A program made the translations under genes and the position numbers. The notes beneath the pieces were generated by a model that saw only the letters and a program-made list of their open reading frames with translations, ran no database searches and was not told where the DNA came from. From Styela clava (Eukaryota > Chordata > Ascidiacea > Stolidobranchia > Styelidae), in assembly GCF_964204865.1 (NCBI RefSeq), contig NC_135250.1, positions 6,634,001-6,698,000 of the forward strand: 64,000 nt of DNA. Reading direction: 5' to 3'. Each line of letters begins with the position of its first letter. Positions within the stretch are counted from its first letter, which is position 1. Shown piece by piece: positions 13,843 through 28,500 of this stretch.

Positions 13843-15305
13843 TCATATTTCACCCGGCGAGATAAACTCTTTAGCGGGAGAATTTTCACGGTTCGACGTT
13901 ACTGGATCTGATTCTCTGACACCAAGCGTAAATCGATTTTTCAAGACGAATTGTGAAGCATAAAAATATCTCAGATATGCAGTGAAGTCGTTGAAATTAA
14001 AGAGCGATCGTGAAGGTGTGGAATGACACTCTGACGTCATTGCCAAAGGACGAATAGGTAACGGTGCAACAGCGCCACTATTATATGTAGATTGAAGATT
14101 CATGCTTTGGATAGTATTGTAAGGTAATGGAGGAGGGAAATAATTGGGCAAGCTTAAGGTCTGCGGCATAACATTATTCCTATTTGGCCAATTGATTGCT
14201 TCGGTAGTATATCTGGAAGCTGATGGTCTTGTGGTATTAATTATTCGATGACTCTCTTTGTCTCCATCTTCACATAATCGCGTTGCTTTAATTTTGGTGA
14301 GTGACTCTACATATTTTGGTGATGCCATGTTACGATGTTGTTTCCGGAATTTGGCTCTTCTGTTTTGGAACCAAACCTATAGAATAGAAGAAGATTTAGA
14401 ATTTTAGGAACAATCGAACAATTTGCAACAATCAGAAAAAAGAATTATCGTATTATCAAATAAATATGGGCATAATGATTAGCCTATTTATAATTTAATA
14501 CTTGTCTCAAGAGTGTAATGTTACCATAGGTATAACCATCTAAACTTATAGTAGTAATGTAATCAAATGTTGTAATAACTACCTGTATCCGTGCCTCAGT
14601 CATACTAATTTTTGAAGCAATTTCTTCCCGACAAAATATATCTGGATAATGATTTTTGGTGAATATATCTTCCAGCAGCGATAATTGTTCTGCCGTAAAG
14701 CTTGTCCGGTTTCGGCGCCGTCCGGATCTCCCGCAGATTCCGTGAAATATTGATGAATTGTCCCGGAAATCTTTGGATTCAACGCTCAAGTATGCAGATG
14801 GCGAGGAGTGAAATACTGAAAAGTATTAATTGAATAAGTATTTTAGATATTTATCGAAAAATAAAATTTAATCCACTATTTTTGTTATTCTGAATGTCGC
14901 ATAACACGATTGGCACGGATGGTGGCCATTTAAAAATACCACATGTAACTTATTAAAATATATAATGCCGCCTGGTAAAATATTATTAATAATAATAATA
15001 AAAAGACTGCGAACACTAAACGTTTAAAACAAAATTATGCGAAATGCTGGCCTTAATAACAAGCAATCACTATGAGTATACTCACCCCAACCTTGTCTAT
15101 CTGGATTTAAAATAGACTTGTGAAGTTCCTCAGAGTCAACAGACTGAGGCATACAACTTGGAACGTTTTCGGAGTGTTCCATTTCGCTGTTGGATTTGTT
15201 GTCAACTTGGTTAACAGTTTTCAAGTCCGACCCTACATCCATTTCACAATAATTTTTCACAAATCTCCTGTGTTCTTCTGTGCTAGTCTCTTCTACGGGA
15301 TTCAT
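13843..15305 (-). CDS. PRD-class (Q50, no paired box seen) homeobox transcription factor
   Basis: Three exons join in frame: 15305-15086, 14815-14583 and 14376-13843, giving 987 nt and 328 aa. The homeodomain is at about residues 106-165: [13 protein letters not shown] begins helix 1, KNHYPDIF follows it, and [19 protein letters not shown] forms the recognition helix with Gln at homeodomain position 50. The intron between positions 46 and 47 is the classic PRD-class position. No paired domain precedes the homeodomain in the 105 N-terminal residues, which are acidic. The C-terminal tail of about 160 aa is Ser/Pro/Asn-rich with an unusual aromatic patch ([16 protein letters not shown]) and no recognisable OAR motif. 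By eye the homeodomain has features of Prop, Phox2 and Prrx/Alx groups, so no symbol is given. It is a nuclear DNA-binding regulator, most likely developmental. Confidence 0.9.
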
Positions 15306-18300
15306 TTATATATTAGCAAGTCATCTCCTCGTTGTATTAAATTTCAAATTGAAATTCCTAATACCATCGATTTCAACATATTTTAAGGTATTTGGTTGCA
15401 TCAGTTTATTCATCGAAAAACCCAATCCAATCCAAGGGCATGCATTTTTTATGAAGATGTTTACAAAATATGGTCTATTAATGGAGAAACAATTAAAAAA
15501 CAATAACGCAATATAGATTGGCCTAAATTTTCAATCTACGAGAAAAAGAGTATACATAATGAGATACGAAAACTGAATATCGGTTGAAGGTGTACTCAGA
15601 AATGTAAGGAGCATCTGCCCGTTACTGATCCGATTGGTGCCGTGCAGAGCAGTCCGGATATCCTTTTATTGCGAGTAAATTTAGAAATAAATTACATACA
15701 GTGAAGAGCATCATTCATGAACCGTCCTTGTTATCCTGTGGAACTAAAAGTTTCACCCTTTTGCCTTTTGAGTTATTGGGTTGGTTCTAAGGTAAAGATT
15801 TGCATCAAAGCACACAAAATTTGAAGCCACCCCGCAAGACATACGAAGCCAATTGCGAGGTTGCACTTGGATGAGAATTTTGTAAGAACATCATTATCAA
15901 GTGGTTGTGGATACAAATGTTATATATAATATATGATTTTATAAGTGTAAATCGAATAACGGAAGTAAAATTACTTTGTAAGAGAGATTAGCCTAATGTA
16001 AAAATTGCCCTAACCTGGTATTGCAAATCACGAACTACACACAACATATCGTGTATTCGTACACACGAACAACAGTCGTCACCCATAAACGTATTTCGCC
16101 CTCACCTGCTTTATTGTTTCAAAAAGGACATCTTCAGACATTGGGCCCCTGTCAACCAGCCTCAAACAGATTTGTATCATAATCCACAGAATTATCTGTG
16201 CGCCTATAGCCACACATCATAATGCTAAGGATTATAAAGTAATATCTAATAGATATGGTTTTACGAGTAAGAAATATAGTTCTGATATGTTCAACTGTGT
16301 GTTAAAAACCGCAGGGTATTGCGATTCGCATCTACAAGTATTCGCCTACGGGGCTAAAATTTCATTCGTATAATTTTTGTAACAAAAATGCACTAATGTT
16401 TTTTTTTCATATGTAGAAAAGCAACGTATCCGAATCTGCGTTCCTCCACGTCATCATATATCGGGATAATGTTACACTAAGTTCTGGTAATTCTTTGATT
16501 AATATAATCTCGTTAAGCACCGCTCGTTATTAAAACTCAATTTTAGAATTATAGAAAAATGATAAGAGTCGAAGATTTTGGTCAGTCTCCTCGGATACGA
16601 GAGAGGATGCACTAACTGCTGTTACAAATACGGAAAGTGGCATTTTTTGCCTGGAAATAGCACTGAACATATTTTTCAGTTTTAATTTGGTCAGGACATC
16701 CCAAAAGCAAACTTTGCCACGAGATGGTGAGCAATACTGAATCGGATCCGCAGCGCAATCGAAACCTTAATTAATAATTACTCTTAAAAGAGTTGCGAGA
16801 GAGGACGCATATAAGTTTATCCGCCCAGATGCTGAAGCAAAACTCCATGAAAGGTCTATTCTATGAACTTTACGGGTGAAGCACGCAGTAGAGTGGACGT
16901 GGAAGTCCACATATCCCAGCTCGACCAAAACTGCTTCACATCGTGGCCTGCCTCATTCACAAAAACGAGAAACTTTCACAGAAACTTTGTCATCGCTGTA
17001 TAGTAAAATGGTTTGGTAATATGACCAATGCTTGTATATCGGGGTTTAAATTCCCAATCACAAAATAACAGCAAACATCGCTTTGCTGAATGGAAGGGGT
17101 ACTTGTTAGCGTCCATGTCACAATAATTCTCATAAATTTGCATTCAATCAAATAAGATATTCTCAAGTTTACGAGAATAGAACAAATATAATGGCCATTT
17201 AGATATATATATATATATGAACTATGCTTATGATTTCTTTCTTCGATTCGTTGCGGTGCCTCAACGGTCGTTTGCATTACGTCATTGTAAACATGTGGTT
17301 AATAGGCTACTCTAGGCCTCAATTATCGGGGGTAAATTAGCAAATTCCCGAAACCAGCGACGTCTATTTAAGAAGGATGCTTTAGTTCCATGATTTCATA
17401 CCTTGAGATTTGAAATTGAATTAATTGTTATCTTCAAGTTAATATGTACAATTCATAGTTAAGAATTACAGTATTCTTTATTATAATCTTTATGTCATAA
17501 ATGTATTAGATAAATAGGTTAATTTAGCATGTCTTGCAGTGGAATGTAAAGTCGAGTGGAAGACTTTGGCAGGTATACAGGCCAAGACTGACTCTTACCA
17601 CAAACTCGAAATCCAATTCAGATTACTATATTTTGTGTTTTGAACAGATATTAGCAGCACCAAGTAAATTGCACGAAAATATTAATATACTGTAAACCCA
17701 CGGATGTGTAAACCTGTCTCGACGATACTTCCTTGTCCACCGATGCTATAATATGAAATAATCAAAGAACGACTAATATTAGCGATTTCTAACGTGGAAT
17801 ACTGGACTGATTGGTCGAATGTCATCAACTACCTACATCCATGGCTCATATAACGAGTTACAATTTGTATATGTTTGCAAAATGTTGGTTTTCTTTGGCA
17901 ATTATATCATAGGCCTATCAGATATGGAAAGCGTGACAAAGAAAGCGTTCAGAAAAAACCTTTCAAAGGGGGTGTCATGAATAGTTTCATCATGATTCCT
18001 TTTTTTACATTAAAACACTTCAGAGTTAGATTTTTTTGAAACTTCAAATAACCGATTTGGTACGTGAATACCTAACGTATTATCTTATGAGTAAAGTTCT
18101 TGTTGGATCAACTGTACAATATCACCCAATCGGTAAATAAGAACTAAAGTATTACTGTATGTTTGAAACTTTAAATGATACGTATACGAGGAAATCCCCT
18201 TTCAAAATAAGTCTACGCCCTCAATTGTAGAGAGTAGGTACGTCTATCTACCACTTGACGACTGAAGAATAAAAAAAATGGGGAACTTTGTTGCGTAAGA

Positions 18301-18960
18301 ACAAGAGTTTTGTGGCACAATTTTTGAGATATCGATAGCGGTACCGATTGTCTTTCGTTGTGGGCGTTGGCCGCTTTGACCAATCAGGATCCAGAGACCA
18401 ATTTTATTATTGTGGTATTTCTTAAAATGTTAGGTGGTTTGGAGAAAGCTGCCTTATACTCACGCAAAAGTGAGTATCTTGCGAACAAAAATAAATATAC
18501 AATATAGTCAATAATTATATTTTGATGTTTTGTAGTTATATCTTTCGAAAGTACGCCTAATTAAAATATTATCGGTCACATATTTTTATGGCATGTTGTA
18601 ATTATTTTATTCCAGTTATGGTACTCGGGAACAGCCCGAGCGCTGAATCATGCTTCCACAACATTCCGGACATTTCCTACAGCGAAAACAAGTATTCGAC
18701 AGGGTTACTAAAAATCCTGGTAAATATACACTAAGTGTTTCCACGGACTGATTCAGATAAAAATATCAAACGAGATAAGCCATGGACAATACGTATGAAC
18801 ACAAACAAAAGACAGGCTAAATATATACCTTTTGAGGCAGGCAAACGACCTGAGGTTGCGCGCTTCAGCCAATCAAACAGTTGGGCTTGTCTCCGCGTCG
18901 TGCTCTTTGTCCGGTTGTCAGTTTGTTCTTGTTTAAAAAAGAGAGTTCGATGAACCGTAA
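15306..18960. other. Intergenic region between divergent homeobox and KEAP1 genes
   Basis: No coding exon could be supported. Around 17030-17060 there is a weak B-box-like GGGGTTTAAATTCCC, possibly an old tRNA-derived SINE. A short TA dinucleotide run lies at 17204-17219. The region must hold promoter DNA for the minus-strand homeobox gene (start 15305) and distal regulatory DNA for KEAP1. Confidence 0.4.
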
Positions 18961-18970
18961 ATTATCATTG

Positions 18971-18988
18971 CACGTGCGTGACTCAGCA
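18971..18988 (+). promoter_or_regulatory. Candidate antioxidant response element with adjacent E-box/XRE-like core
   Basis: The stretch reads CACGTGCGTGACTCAGCA. Positions 18978-18987 (GTGACTCAGC) fit the ARE consensus RTGACNNNGC exactly, and TGACTCAGCA is the core preferred by NRF2 (CNC)-small Maf dimers. It overlaps a CACGTG E-box and a TGCGTG xenobiotic-response-like core. It lies about 570-590 bp upstream of the KEAP1 start codon. Function is inference; the sequence match is direct. Confidence 0.5.
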
Positions 18989-19341
18989 GTCTGCTTTTAT
19001 TTCTTCGTTGTTGATTTCTCTCATTTTCTATGGTTCCCTGTACAAGTTATCGCCATATTTTTCAGACCAAACGCCGAGGGCGGCATAGTGACTGCTTTAT
19101 GTAATTTCCGTAGCTTTTTTGAGGTTTTGGTTACCTACAAATTAGACCGCACGATATCTCAGCTGTTCATCATATTATAGTTATATTGTGTTGTAGTTTT
19201 AGATCAGGTTTATATGACATTAGCTGTGTTAGCCTTCAGGTTTATAAGAGCATGTCATACTGCTGTACTGAGTCCGTACCCTGTATGCAGGGTTTATTAT
19301 TCTGTAACATTGTAACATTTCGGTTGTACCATATTCGTAGA

Positions 19342-19351
19342 TATATAAATA
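19342..19351 (+). promoter_or_regulatory. TATA-like sequence upstream of KEAP1
   Basis: TATATAAATA lies about 210 bp before the KEAP1 ATG and is the best TATA-like match in the proximal region. In AT-rich DNA such a match is weak evidence. Confidence 0.25.
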
Positions 19352-19556
19352 AATGGAAATGATGCATAACTAAACAGGCGGAATGGCTATGTATGTATGG
19401 AATTCTGCGATGAAATGTTATATATCAACTTTAACAAACGTACTGGAATTATACCGAAGCAATATCTGTATATCGTACTACTAGATAGTAAAGTACTGCT
19501 TAAACCCAAAAGCGCAGTACCATTCTACCACTGGCTTCAATCAAACCTACAATACA

Positions 19557-22500
19557 ATGCCTCGAAAGAAGAATTCATCTTCGTGTGAAGTATCAGGAAA
19601 ATGTCCTGGGCAAGTAATTCCGACGATGGACGGAGACAGGTATGTTGATTCAGAGTATGAGTTCATCTTATCGGGTAAACTCGATAAAAAGGTTTGCTGG
19701 TCAGTAATTAAACACAGCCGATTGCGATCGGACCATTTACAGTATATATATAAGTTATATATATCGTTTTTCATAGCGAATCACCGCTGTATTCAAGTAG
19801 CTTTGATATCACATACGTTTTTTGACCTGTTTGCCCCGTTGGGCAACAAATTTATCAGTCTTTGCATTGTGTTCTGTTCTTTTCTGCTGCTTCTGGTAAC
19901 TGCGGTAACATCTGGCGGTACCCACTTCCCACTTTACTGACGAATATGGTGATTTACTAAAAATACACGAAATAGCTGTTTTTCAATCAAACGCCTTCCG
20001 AGCCTGGGATACGTGCGATTGGTGTCGTTAAGGTGAAATTATACTGATTAATCATCAATCTAGTTTTGTACTATTTCCGGATATCGGTTACGTAGGTGCT
20101 ATTTACGTTTGATCGATAAAAGCTTGCATGCAGTTTCACTTGCCGATGCTGCTAATTTTACAAACGAAAAATTGCTTGTCCCGATGTCCAATAATACTTT
20201 TATGGTCTCTAGAAATTAATGCTCATGATGTCACAATGAAACAAAGCTGATGCCTAAATTGTCAAATTGTAAAACGATTTTCATTCAGTATATGACCGAG
20301 TCAATTTGTTATTAAAAAAATGCTAATTAATCTTGTAGTAAAAATATCAGACAAAATGCCAGTCCTGTCGCGATGTTATTAATTTGGCTTTGACTTGCCG
20401 TTTCAAATGACCTATCATTTAATCCATAATAGTGCAAGTAGGCATTACTGTGCTAACAGTGTTCGTAGCTAAAAGAAAGAAAAGTGGCACAAAAAATTCA
20501 TGCATTTCTTCTTGGAGAAATCGCCTGGTTATGACTTTAAAATCTGTGATAGAATCACATATATTACTTTGTAACACACGATAATTTGACCGAATTTGAA
20601 TAAAAATTTCCAACTTTTTCGTTAATCGAAGTATTATCTTTACGTAATCCGGGCGTGGAAAGTACGACAATTTTATGTGTACGATATGGTTAACATTGAA
20701 ACTTTTAATTTTTTTGCTCGCTGCCGAGGAGTTCGCTTATCCCTTTTCGTTTTGCTCGATTCCTAAAACTCATATCACTCCTCAAAATACTTTGCTTGCG
20801 AAAATTCACCACATAATTATATTTTTATATATTTTCCGTGACTCCTAGGTTGGAAAAATACGAACAGAAGGAATATCCAAACGATTCTCTGGCCATCATG
20901 CACGAGTTGCGGTTGAATGGACTTCTTTGTGACGTAACAATAAAACTTGAATACGATGGGAAAAAGCAGAAATTTCACGCACACAAACTAGTGTTAGCAG
21001 CGTGCTCGCCATATTTTAAAGCCATGTTCACTGGTAAATGATATTTTCATGTATAATTTTATACATTAAAAGATTACGGTAACGTAATAATGATATAATA
21101 TAAAATAGATAATAATTTAGTTACTCCCCATATATAGGTACGGTTTCTCAAACATTCATTTCGGTTATGCCGATGTTTTAATATATTTTAATCAACACGG
21201 GCTAATGTTTTTCAACACCTTCCTTAGTGCAATATCATTCGCAAGCTATCGTCATCGCCAGGATCGACAAGGAAATTCAGTTTCTATTTCTAGACGCCAT
21301 TGTGACGTCATCGATGAAGTAATAGGTTTCCAGTATGATTTTTTGACTGGTTTTTTCAGGTGGTTGCCGGGAACGAAATCAACCAGAAGTGAATATGAGC
21401 GAAATTCACCCAGAAATATTCACCAAGTTGCTTGATTTTGCATATACCTCAAGAATATCAATTAGTGAAAAATGCGTATTGTATATAATGCAAGGTGCAA
21501 ACATGCTTCAAATGACCCATGTTTTGAAAATATGCTGTCAGTAAGTGTCATTTAATTAATTCCTAGTATTTCTTAAGGCTTGAAGTTTTTTGTGGTATTC
21601 TTCTACTTCCGTCTCTCTGGGCAATCCAATTTTTGCGGTTGCACCATTTTGTTTATTGTTATATTCTGAGTTTTGTGGTAGACCTGATTTGACTTTTGGA
21701 ATAACCAGAATTTCAAACTGAAAACTGTAATCAGAAACACATACCATCTTTTACCCTTGGTGTGTTTTTGTATTTGTATCCATAATTTCGGTACTTCTGA
21801 AGTATGCGCACCAAGATGTCGCATAACCTGAACCCTAACCTGGTACACAACCTGAGTTCAGGTTGTGCGCCATCTTGGTGCGCATACTTCAGGAGGTCCA
21901 TAATTTCTATGTGCGCAATTAAGGACCTGGCTGTCTTTCCTTTAAAATCTATATAACTACCATCAAAGATTATTTTCTGCTGGTTGAATGTACTACCCAT
22001 GTTCCAAAATTTTAATTTAACACGACGCATTAAAGCCGAAATATTGGCGCCCCGTCATATTTTAGTACAAAGTATAGACGACGGAATGTTCTATGTTGTC
22101 TGTCTGTCGCCCAAAATTTGCCCCCATGTGATGAAACACTCCGTCTAGTACTAGTACATTTTATTTGGCTCCTTTTTGATATATTTTGAAAAATTTATTT
22201 TTAGATTTTTGGAAAAAAAGCTCGACCCTACCAACTGCATCGGCTTGGTACAATATGCAGAACATTTGGGAATGACATGTCTGAAAGAAAAAATTGATAA
22301 ATATATAAGGACACACTTTTGCGAGGTAATTCAGTATTTTTAATATAAGTATGTAGAAATAATATTCGATAATGACTTTTTCAACAGAGAAATCGCCATT
22401 TTCTGTTCAATTACGTCATTTATTCGATCACCTTTATAAACATTGAATATGAATACTTAGCCTTATTATCAATATTAATGTCGCCATTTTAATATGTAAC

Positions 22501-25500
22501 ATTCCATGTTTAATACTCATACAGAGAAGTTAAATATAGTCAACATTCCGCGGTTAGTTATTGTCATATGACCAATATCGCAAATCATATTAGCTTCGGT
22601 TAATGTCAAAAATACATATAATTTCCATTAAATTACTGTAATTTTTATTTAATTCATCTTAGGTCGTTCAGTCCGAAGAGTTCAAAGACATTACACCATG
22701 TCGTTTATCAACAATAATTTCATCAGATGAAATGAATATAAAATGTGAAACTCAAGTTTATAAAGCCGTTGTACAATGGGTCAGTTATGACGTTGAAAGA
22801 AGGCGAGACTACTTTCATATGCTACTTGAAGGGGTGAGAAGATTGTTTTTTGTTATCAAATATAAACCATACTTGATTGGAATGCGCCAATCATCAACTG
22901 ATTTATGATATAACCATGAGTGGTAATTTTGAATAACATTTTTATTCGTTCAAACTTAGAGCAAATTTTGATTAGTTGACCATTAGAGTGAACAATTAAA
23001 CTGCAATGTTCGATTTGAACAATCAGTGTCTTCATAAAGTTCCTATTTTCCGCCAAACGGCGATATTCGCATTGATACACAAGAGGAAATTTTTGGCCAA
23101 TGCATAAAAATATCGGCGTTCAGATTCTCGTCAACCAAATTTCTGCGGTAAAAGTTTTTTCCAAAAAAAAAAATACTTTGAAATTTATTTCATACAACGA
23201 TTTTACACGCTTTTCATTCCGGATAAGGCCAGACGAAACGGAATCTTTGTCCTGGGTGAGGTGCTGGGCATGGGGTTTCAACCCAAAAGTGTAACCTGAG
23301 ATGCCATCATAGCTATGCCCAACGCCTCCACTAATATGGGTCATAACGACTCGATTCTGTCTTATCTTATTTCCATGACGCAGTTGAACTTTCAATTCTC
23401 ACGATAAAATTTTTACTGGTAACATGCAGATGGCTTCACACTTTTTACACCCCTGGATCAGTAATTTTGTTTCGCTTTTAGAGGAGTATTTGTAACCTTG
23501 TTTCGAGCGAATCATCATAGAAAGAAATTTTATTTATAATTCAATTTATTTTTAGGTTCGATGCCACTCTTTGACGCCGACTTTTCTAGATGAACAGTTG
23601 AAAAATTGTCCGACCGTTGCAAAAAACCCGAAATGTATAGAATATATCTCGCTTATTATTAAAGATTTAACATTGCACAAACCGGTTCATACGAAGCCTC
23701 GAACACCTATTATACCTCAGGTGAGCAAAGGAGAAATATGCAAGTTATGACTATCGCAGAAAAGCGTACCAAATTTGTAACATATCCCCTGGCCTGGCCT
23801 GTTATGATATCGCATCTTTTACTCACCACATTTCGTAGTCGGAACATAATTTTAAAATGTGTTTGTTATCAAAAAACACGACAAAAATAGGCCTTTTGGT
23901 AATTTTGGTTTATCATCATATTTACGATCTTCTATAAATTCTACGAAATAATTCTCTCTCTATATATATAAAACATTTTCTCGTAGGGGTCAATTTCCGG
24001 CATTTACTTCCGGGTTCGGTTTTGGGGGCAAATTTTGGGGGTCAATATTTTTTTAATAACAATTATTTAACTGTACAGGTAATCTACGTTGCTGGCGGGT
24101 ATTTACGCCATTCACTGTCCAACATGGAATGTTATAAAGCCGACGAAAAACGCTGGTTAAAATTATGCGATTTACCAATGCCAAGATCAGGAATAGCGTC
24201 GTGCGTCGTACGTGGACTATTTTACGCAATCGGCGGACGTAACAATTCACCTGAAGGAAATATGGACTCCGCATCGTGCGACAGGTTAGTTTTTTTTGCA
24301 AATATAAAAAAAAAATTAAAAAAAAAAAAACGTCATCAGGTGTTGACGTCACAGTATGAAAAAAACATATATCGCCATTTTTATATTGCTGAATGTAAAT
24401 GTCATAGCATTTGACTGTATACAAAAATTGCATCGTCATTGCGTACTGGTATGTTGTATAACTCTGAGCGCAATACTGAAATTATAGCATTGTCGTTTCG
24501 CAAGTTATAAAACCGTTAGTTTTTTTTTATTAATGTCAGTGACATTTTCATAGCTATTAAATATAGGTCGCACTTGATACAATTCTTTCACGTTCGATGA
24601 AGGGAAAACCCAAAATTTGACATCGGGATTAGTATTACTTTCATGAATTAAAATGCATCTATTTAGCTTCATATAGAATTCATAGAATATGTTTAGAATA
24701 GTGAGTGCTATAATTTAACCAACATTTTACATAAAACAGCTTTTGTGCTACTCCTAGACATCGTATATAAATACCGATTACGATTCATAAAATATATCTC
24801 GGGATATAGATCAGAACCCTATGTATGCTTTATCCGAATCAGAGAGATAAAATAGTCAGTGAAAGAACCACAATAGTTTGAGTAGATCGAATTTGTGGCT
24901 GACATAAAGCCCTGTTCGTTGAAAACGCGCCGAATGAAATATGGCTATAATCTTGTGCAACATTATTTGATATATTCTTCCTTTTTAAATTTTGAAACTT
25001 TTTATTCGCTTCACTGTGCAATGTGCATAAAAACTCGTTTTCGTCTGTCGTTCGATCTTCGATGGATTATTAGATATTGCCGTACGAAACTCACAATCTG
25101 GCCTTCGTGCGCAAATTTATCTATAATGTGTTTATGAATATGTATTACAATAATAGTAAATGCGTTGAGAATATCAGTAACGCTACCTATACCCAAATAA
25201 ATAGAAAAATTTCTTCCCAAAACAAAACAAAAATCCTCCCTTGTCCAGGTTGGAAACGCTGGTCTAGTGAATTGGTTTTGATTGAAGTTAATTGATTGAG
25301 TAATTTTGCGGTGGTTATCATAAGAACAAATTTCGGCTATTTTAAATGCAGATTACCAATATATCATTCTTAGCAAGTTTTGAGTTTTTCAATCATTTCG
25401 CCGATTCAATCAAGGATCACGTGCATTCGTGACTACTTTTTATCATTGTTTATTGTCTATGAATTCCACTCCTCCCAATTACCAGGTACAATCCTATGAC

Positions 25501-28500
25501 GAATCAATGGCACACTTGTTCATCTATGAACGCACCAAGAAATCGAGTTGGAGTCGAAGTGATCGATCATATGATATATGCAGTGGGAGGTTCAGACGGT
25601 ACAGACAATCATAACACAGTCGAAAGGTAGGCTTCGAAAATTTTATTGTTCTGTTTTTTCAGTCCAAGGTTATTCTAAATCACGGATTCTGGTGTTTACT
25701 AACACATTTGAATGGTTATTTGTAATTTTTTTCAGCAATTTTTTCCCCTTCCGCTTGTAACATGATTTTTGCATTGAGTTTATTAAACAAAGCCCTCAAC
25801 GCCATCTTGCAATTCTATAGGCTGATAGATGTTTATAAATTTGGAAGGAAAAATAGCTTTTTCTTTTTTTTTAGTGAATTTGTGAGTGACATTTTCATTT
25901 TCCAAATATAATTTATTCCAAAGATTGTGCGCTTCAACGCCGTTATTTATCTCCGGAACATGCTTGATTTGGTACTATCAAACCAAATATTTGATTTACA
26001 CTTACAAGGGATAGTAGTTTTCATTTACTTAGTTTATAGGCTACCATGTCGGTCGTTAAAATTAATTTTTAATATTTCGTAATGTAAAGCGCAAATTAAT
26101 ATTTCGTAATGTGAAGCGCAAATTGCCTATGGTCGGTGATAATTTACTACCATTAAATTAATTCCATGTATAGAATATATCATATATGATCTATGTTAAT
26201 TTTACCAATCTATATCTCGAACACACATGGCCAGGTATGAGATTCAATGATGCTTCCCGTCTACGAAAACATTGAATTTGTTGCTAAGACTCACAGTAGA
26301 TATATGGATCGTGTGTGTGTACCTTCCTTATTTGTATTATTGCAAGTCATTGTGAAAGTGCTATAGACAAAATTTATTCCGGGGATCTTAATTAGTACTA
26401 CTGGCAATTTGTCATTCTTCTTCGAAAATGAGCTTCTAGATAATTCACAACCACGCCTATTTGGGCGGTGCTAGACAGAATATTTCTATCGTAAACATGA
26501 GTTTGTTTTTTCTGACCAAAAGTCACCGTCAGTTTTTGGAAATTCAAATCAAGATGAATATGAATTTTTCACGGAATGTTTTTTTTTTATTAGCGGAGTT
26601 ATGGACAATAACATGAATTTTGTTAAATTTAATATTTCATGAAATATTATCATTATAAATTTAAAATAAAAAGGCTTACTCAAATTTGAAGAGTCCAACC
26701 ATAAAGCGAACATAATAAGCACATGCTTTAATAATAAGTACCATGTTATAGGAAAGTTAACGTAATTTTAGAGATTATGTTGCGTCCGCGTAATAAGTAA
26801 TAGAATTTCAAAGCTGAGTTAACGTATATTATTGCAGTGGTTAACGATAAAATCTACAACGGGACTATTTGTATTTTTAATCTAATATATGTTTTTCCGA
26901 AATGCAGCATTTCATAATATCTATCTCAGATCATAATCCAGTTTTATATAACTAAAAGCAGTTTTTTATTTGTTTTTTAAATTGATTTCACCATGCATAA
27001 AATGCTTGAAAGATTATATTCGGGCCATGTTTAATGTATGATAGCCAACACGCCGAGGAAGGCGAATCGCTTAGCCAGCGTAGCAGTCTGCAGATGGCTG
27101 TCGGCGCGCAAACTGCCACCAATTCGTTCGTTAAAACTGCAAGTCATTGTGATATTTCATTTTACGTGACCGCGCCTGTGGCTCTAATTTCGTGCCTGTG
27201 AACTGCTTGCGTTCGTTTCGGCGTAATGTTATAACAGTTATTAAAATGATTAAACAAATTGTGATTGACGTAACATAGGAAATGTATTATCATCAAGTGC
27301 GGGCCACAGATATGCCATTGCTAAGACGTGTATTTTATTGTGAATGATAATAAAAGCAATATATATTATTAGCATAGGCTCTAAAATAGTGCAGGCGACA
27401 GCTATATGCGTTTTTGTATGTCACGATCACAATTCAGGGTTGGTATTACATAACTAAGATCTACCACCATTTTGATATGCAATTTTTTACGGTACTAACT
27501 ACTAATATGCCTACAAAATTTCGAAAACATTTCAACCAAATTGTTACTAAAAATGTAACAAAAAGCAAATATTTTCTTCGAAATTCCGATGAATCATATC
27601 AAAATAGATAAATAAGGTTAACTGTTACTTTCTGCGTAGTAAATATATATTCCTTGTGTAAGGTGATCAAAGTTTCGCTTTCGTCATCCAAATCTGAAAC
27701 GTATAATTGCTGCCCATTCAACTTCCTACGCGATGACTAAGCGTACGAATTATGGTCGCGTGTACGTAAAAAGAGTGTTTACGTCGAATGTTATGCTATT
27801 CGTTAATCCACATTCTTCAATATTGTTATTGGACACGAAGTGGGCTTATGGGTCGCTTTGATAAATTGTTGTTAGGAACAAAAATCGCCAACCAATTGAT
27901 TTCAAAATGAATGAAGCCGGGGGGAACGCTATTGCTTTTATTTATTCATTTATTTATTTTCAATTTTCTCTGAGTATGTGGAATTCGATATTTCATCCAA
28001 AATTCAGTACTCCCGGAGTGTGTGTACCAGTTTAGGGTCAGACTATAATTTTATTCCGATTTTTCTTATTTTAGTTCTATTACGAGCTCGGGGACTGTCT
28101 GTGTTAGCCAAATGAATATATCCCATAGGCTAGCGTCCCTTTACACAACTTGATGTAAAGTAGGCGATCAACTTAGTTACCTCCATATTGGTACCTTCGT
28201 GAATATATTTGAGCGTTGATCTCTTGTAGTTATTATGATGTGAAACGGAAAATTAAAATGATTTTATGTGTTATGTTTTCCGCCCATACAATCATCGATG
28301 TTATTTCTTCCTACGTATACAACTATGCACCATGGATACAACACGCGTCTAACTACGGTCCAATCATGGCCAAAGCTTAATAATCAGTTTTCTGAACCAT
28401 AAAAATAGTTAGTGAGACGGACGTTTGGACAAAATATGTCGGCTTTTGAAATGGACAAGCAATGGAGATTCAATAGCTTATGGAATAATAGACGAATATT

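Noticed and set aside
18735-19180. Overlapping plus-strand ORFs of 72 and 99 codons upstream of KEAP1
   Set aside because: No recognised domain, no splice continuity with KEAP1 exon 1, and in-frame stops before 19557. An LTR-like or 5'UTR origin could not be supported.
24053-24439. 128-codon minus-strand ORF
   Set aside because: It is the antisense shadow of KEAP1 exon 7 plus poly-T sequence.
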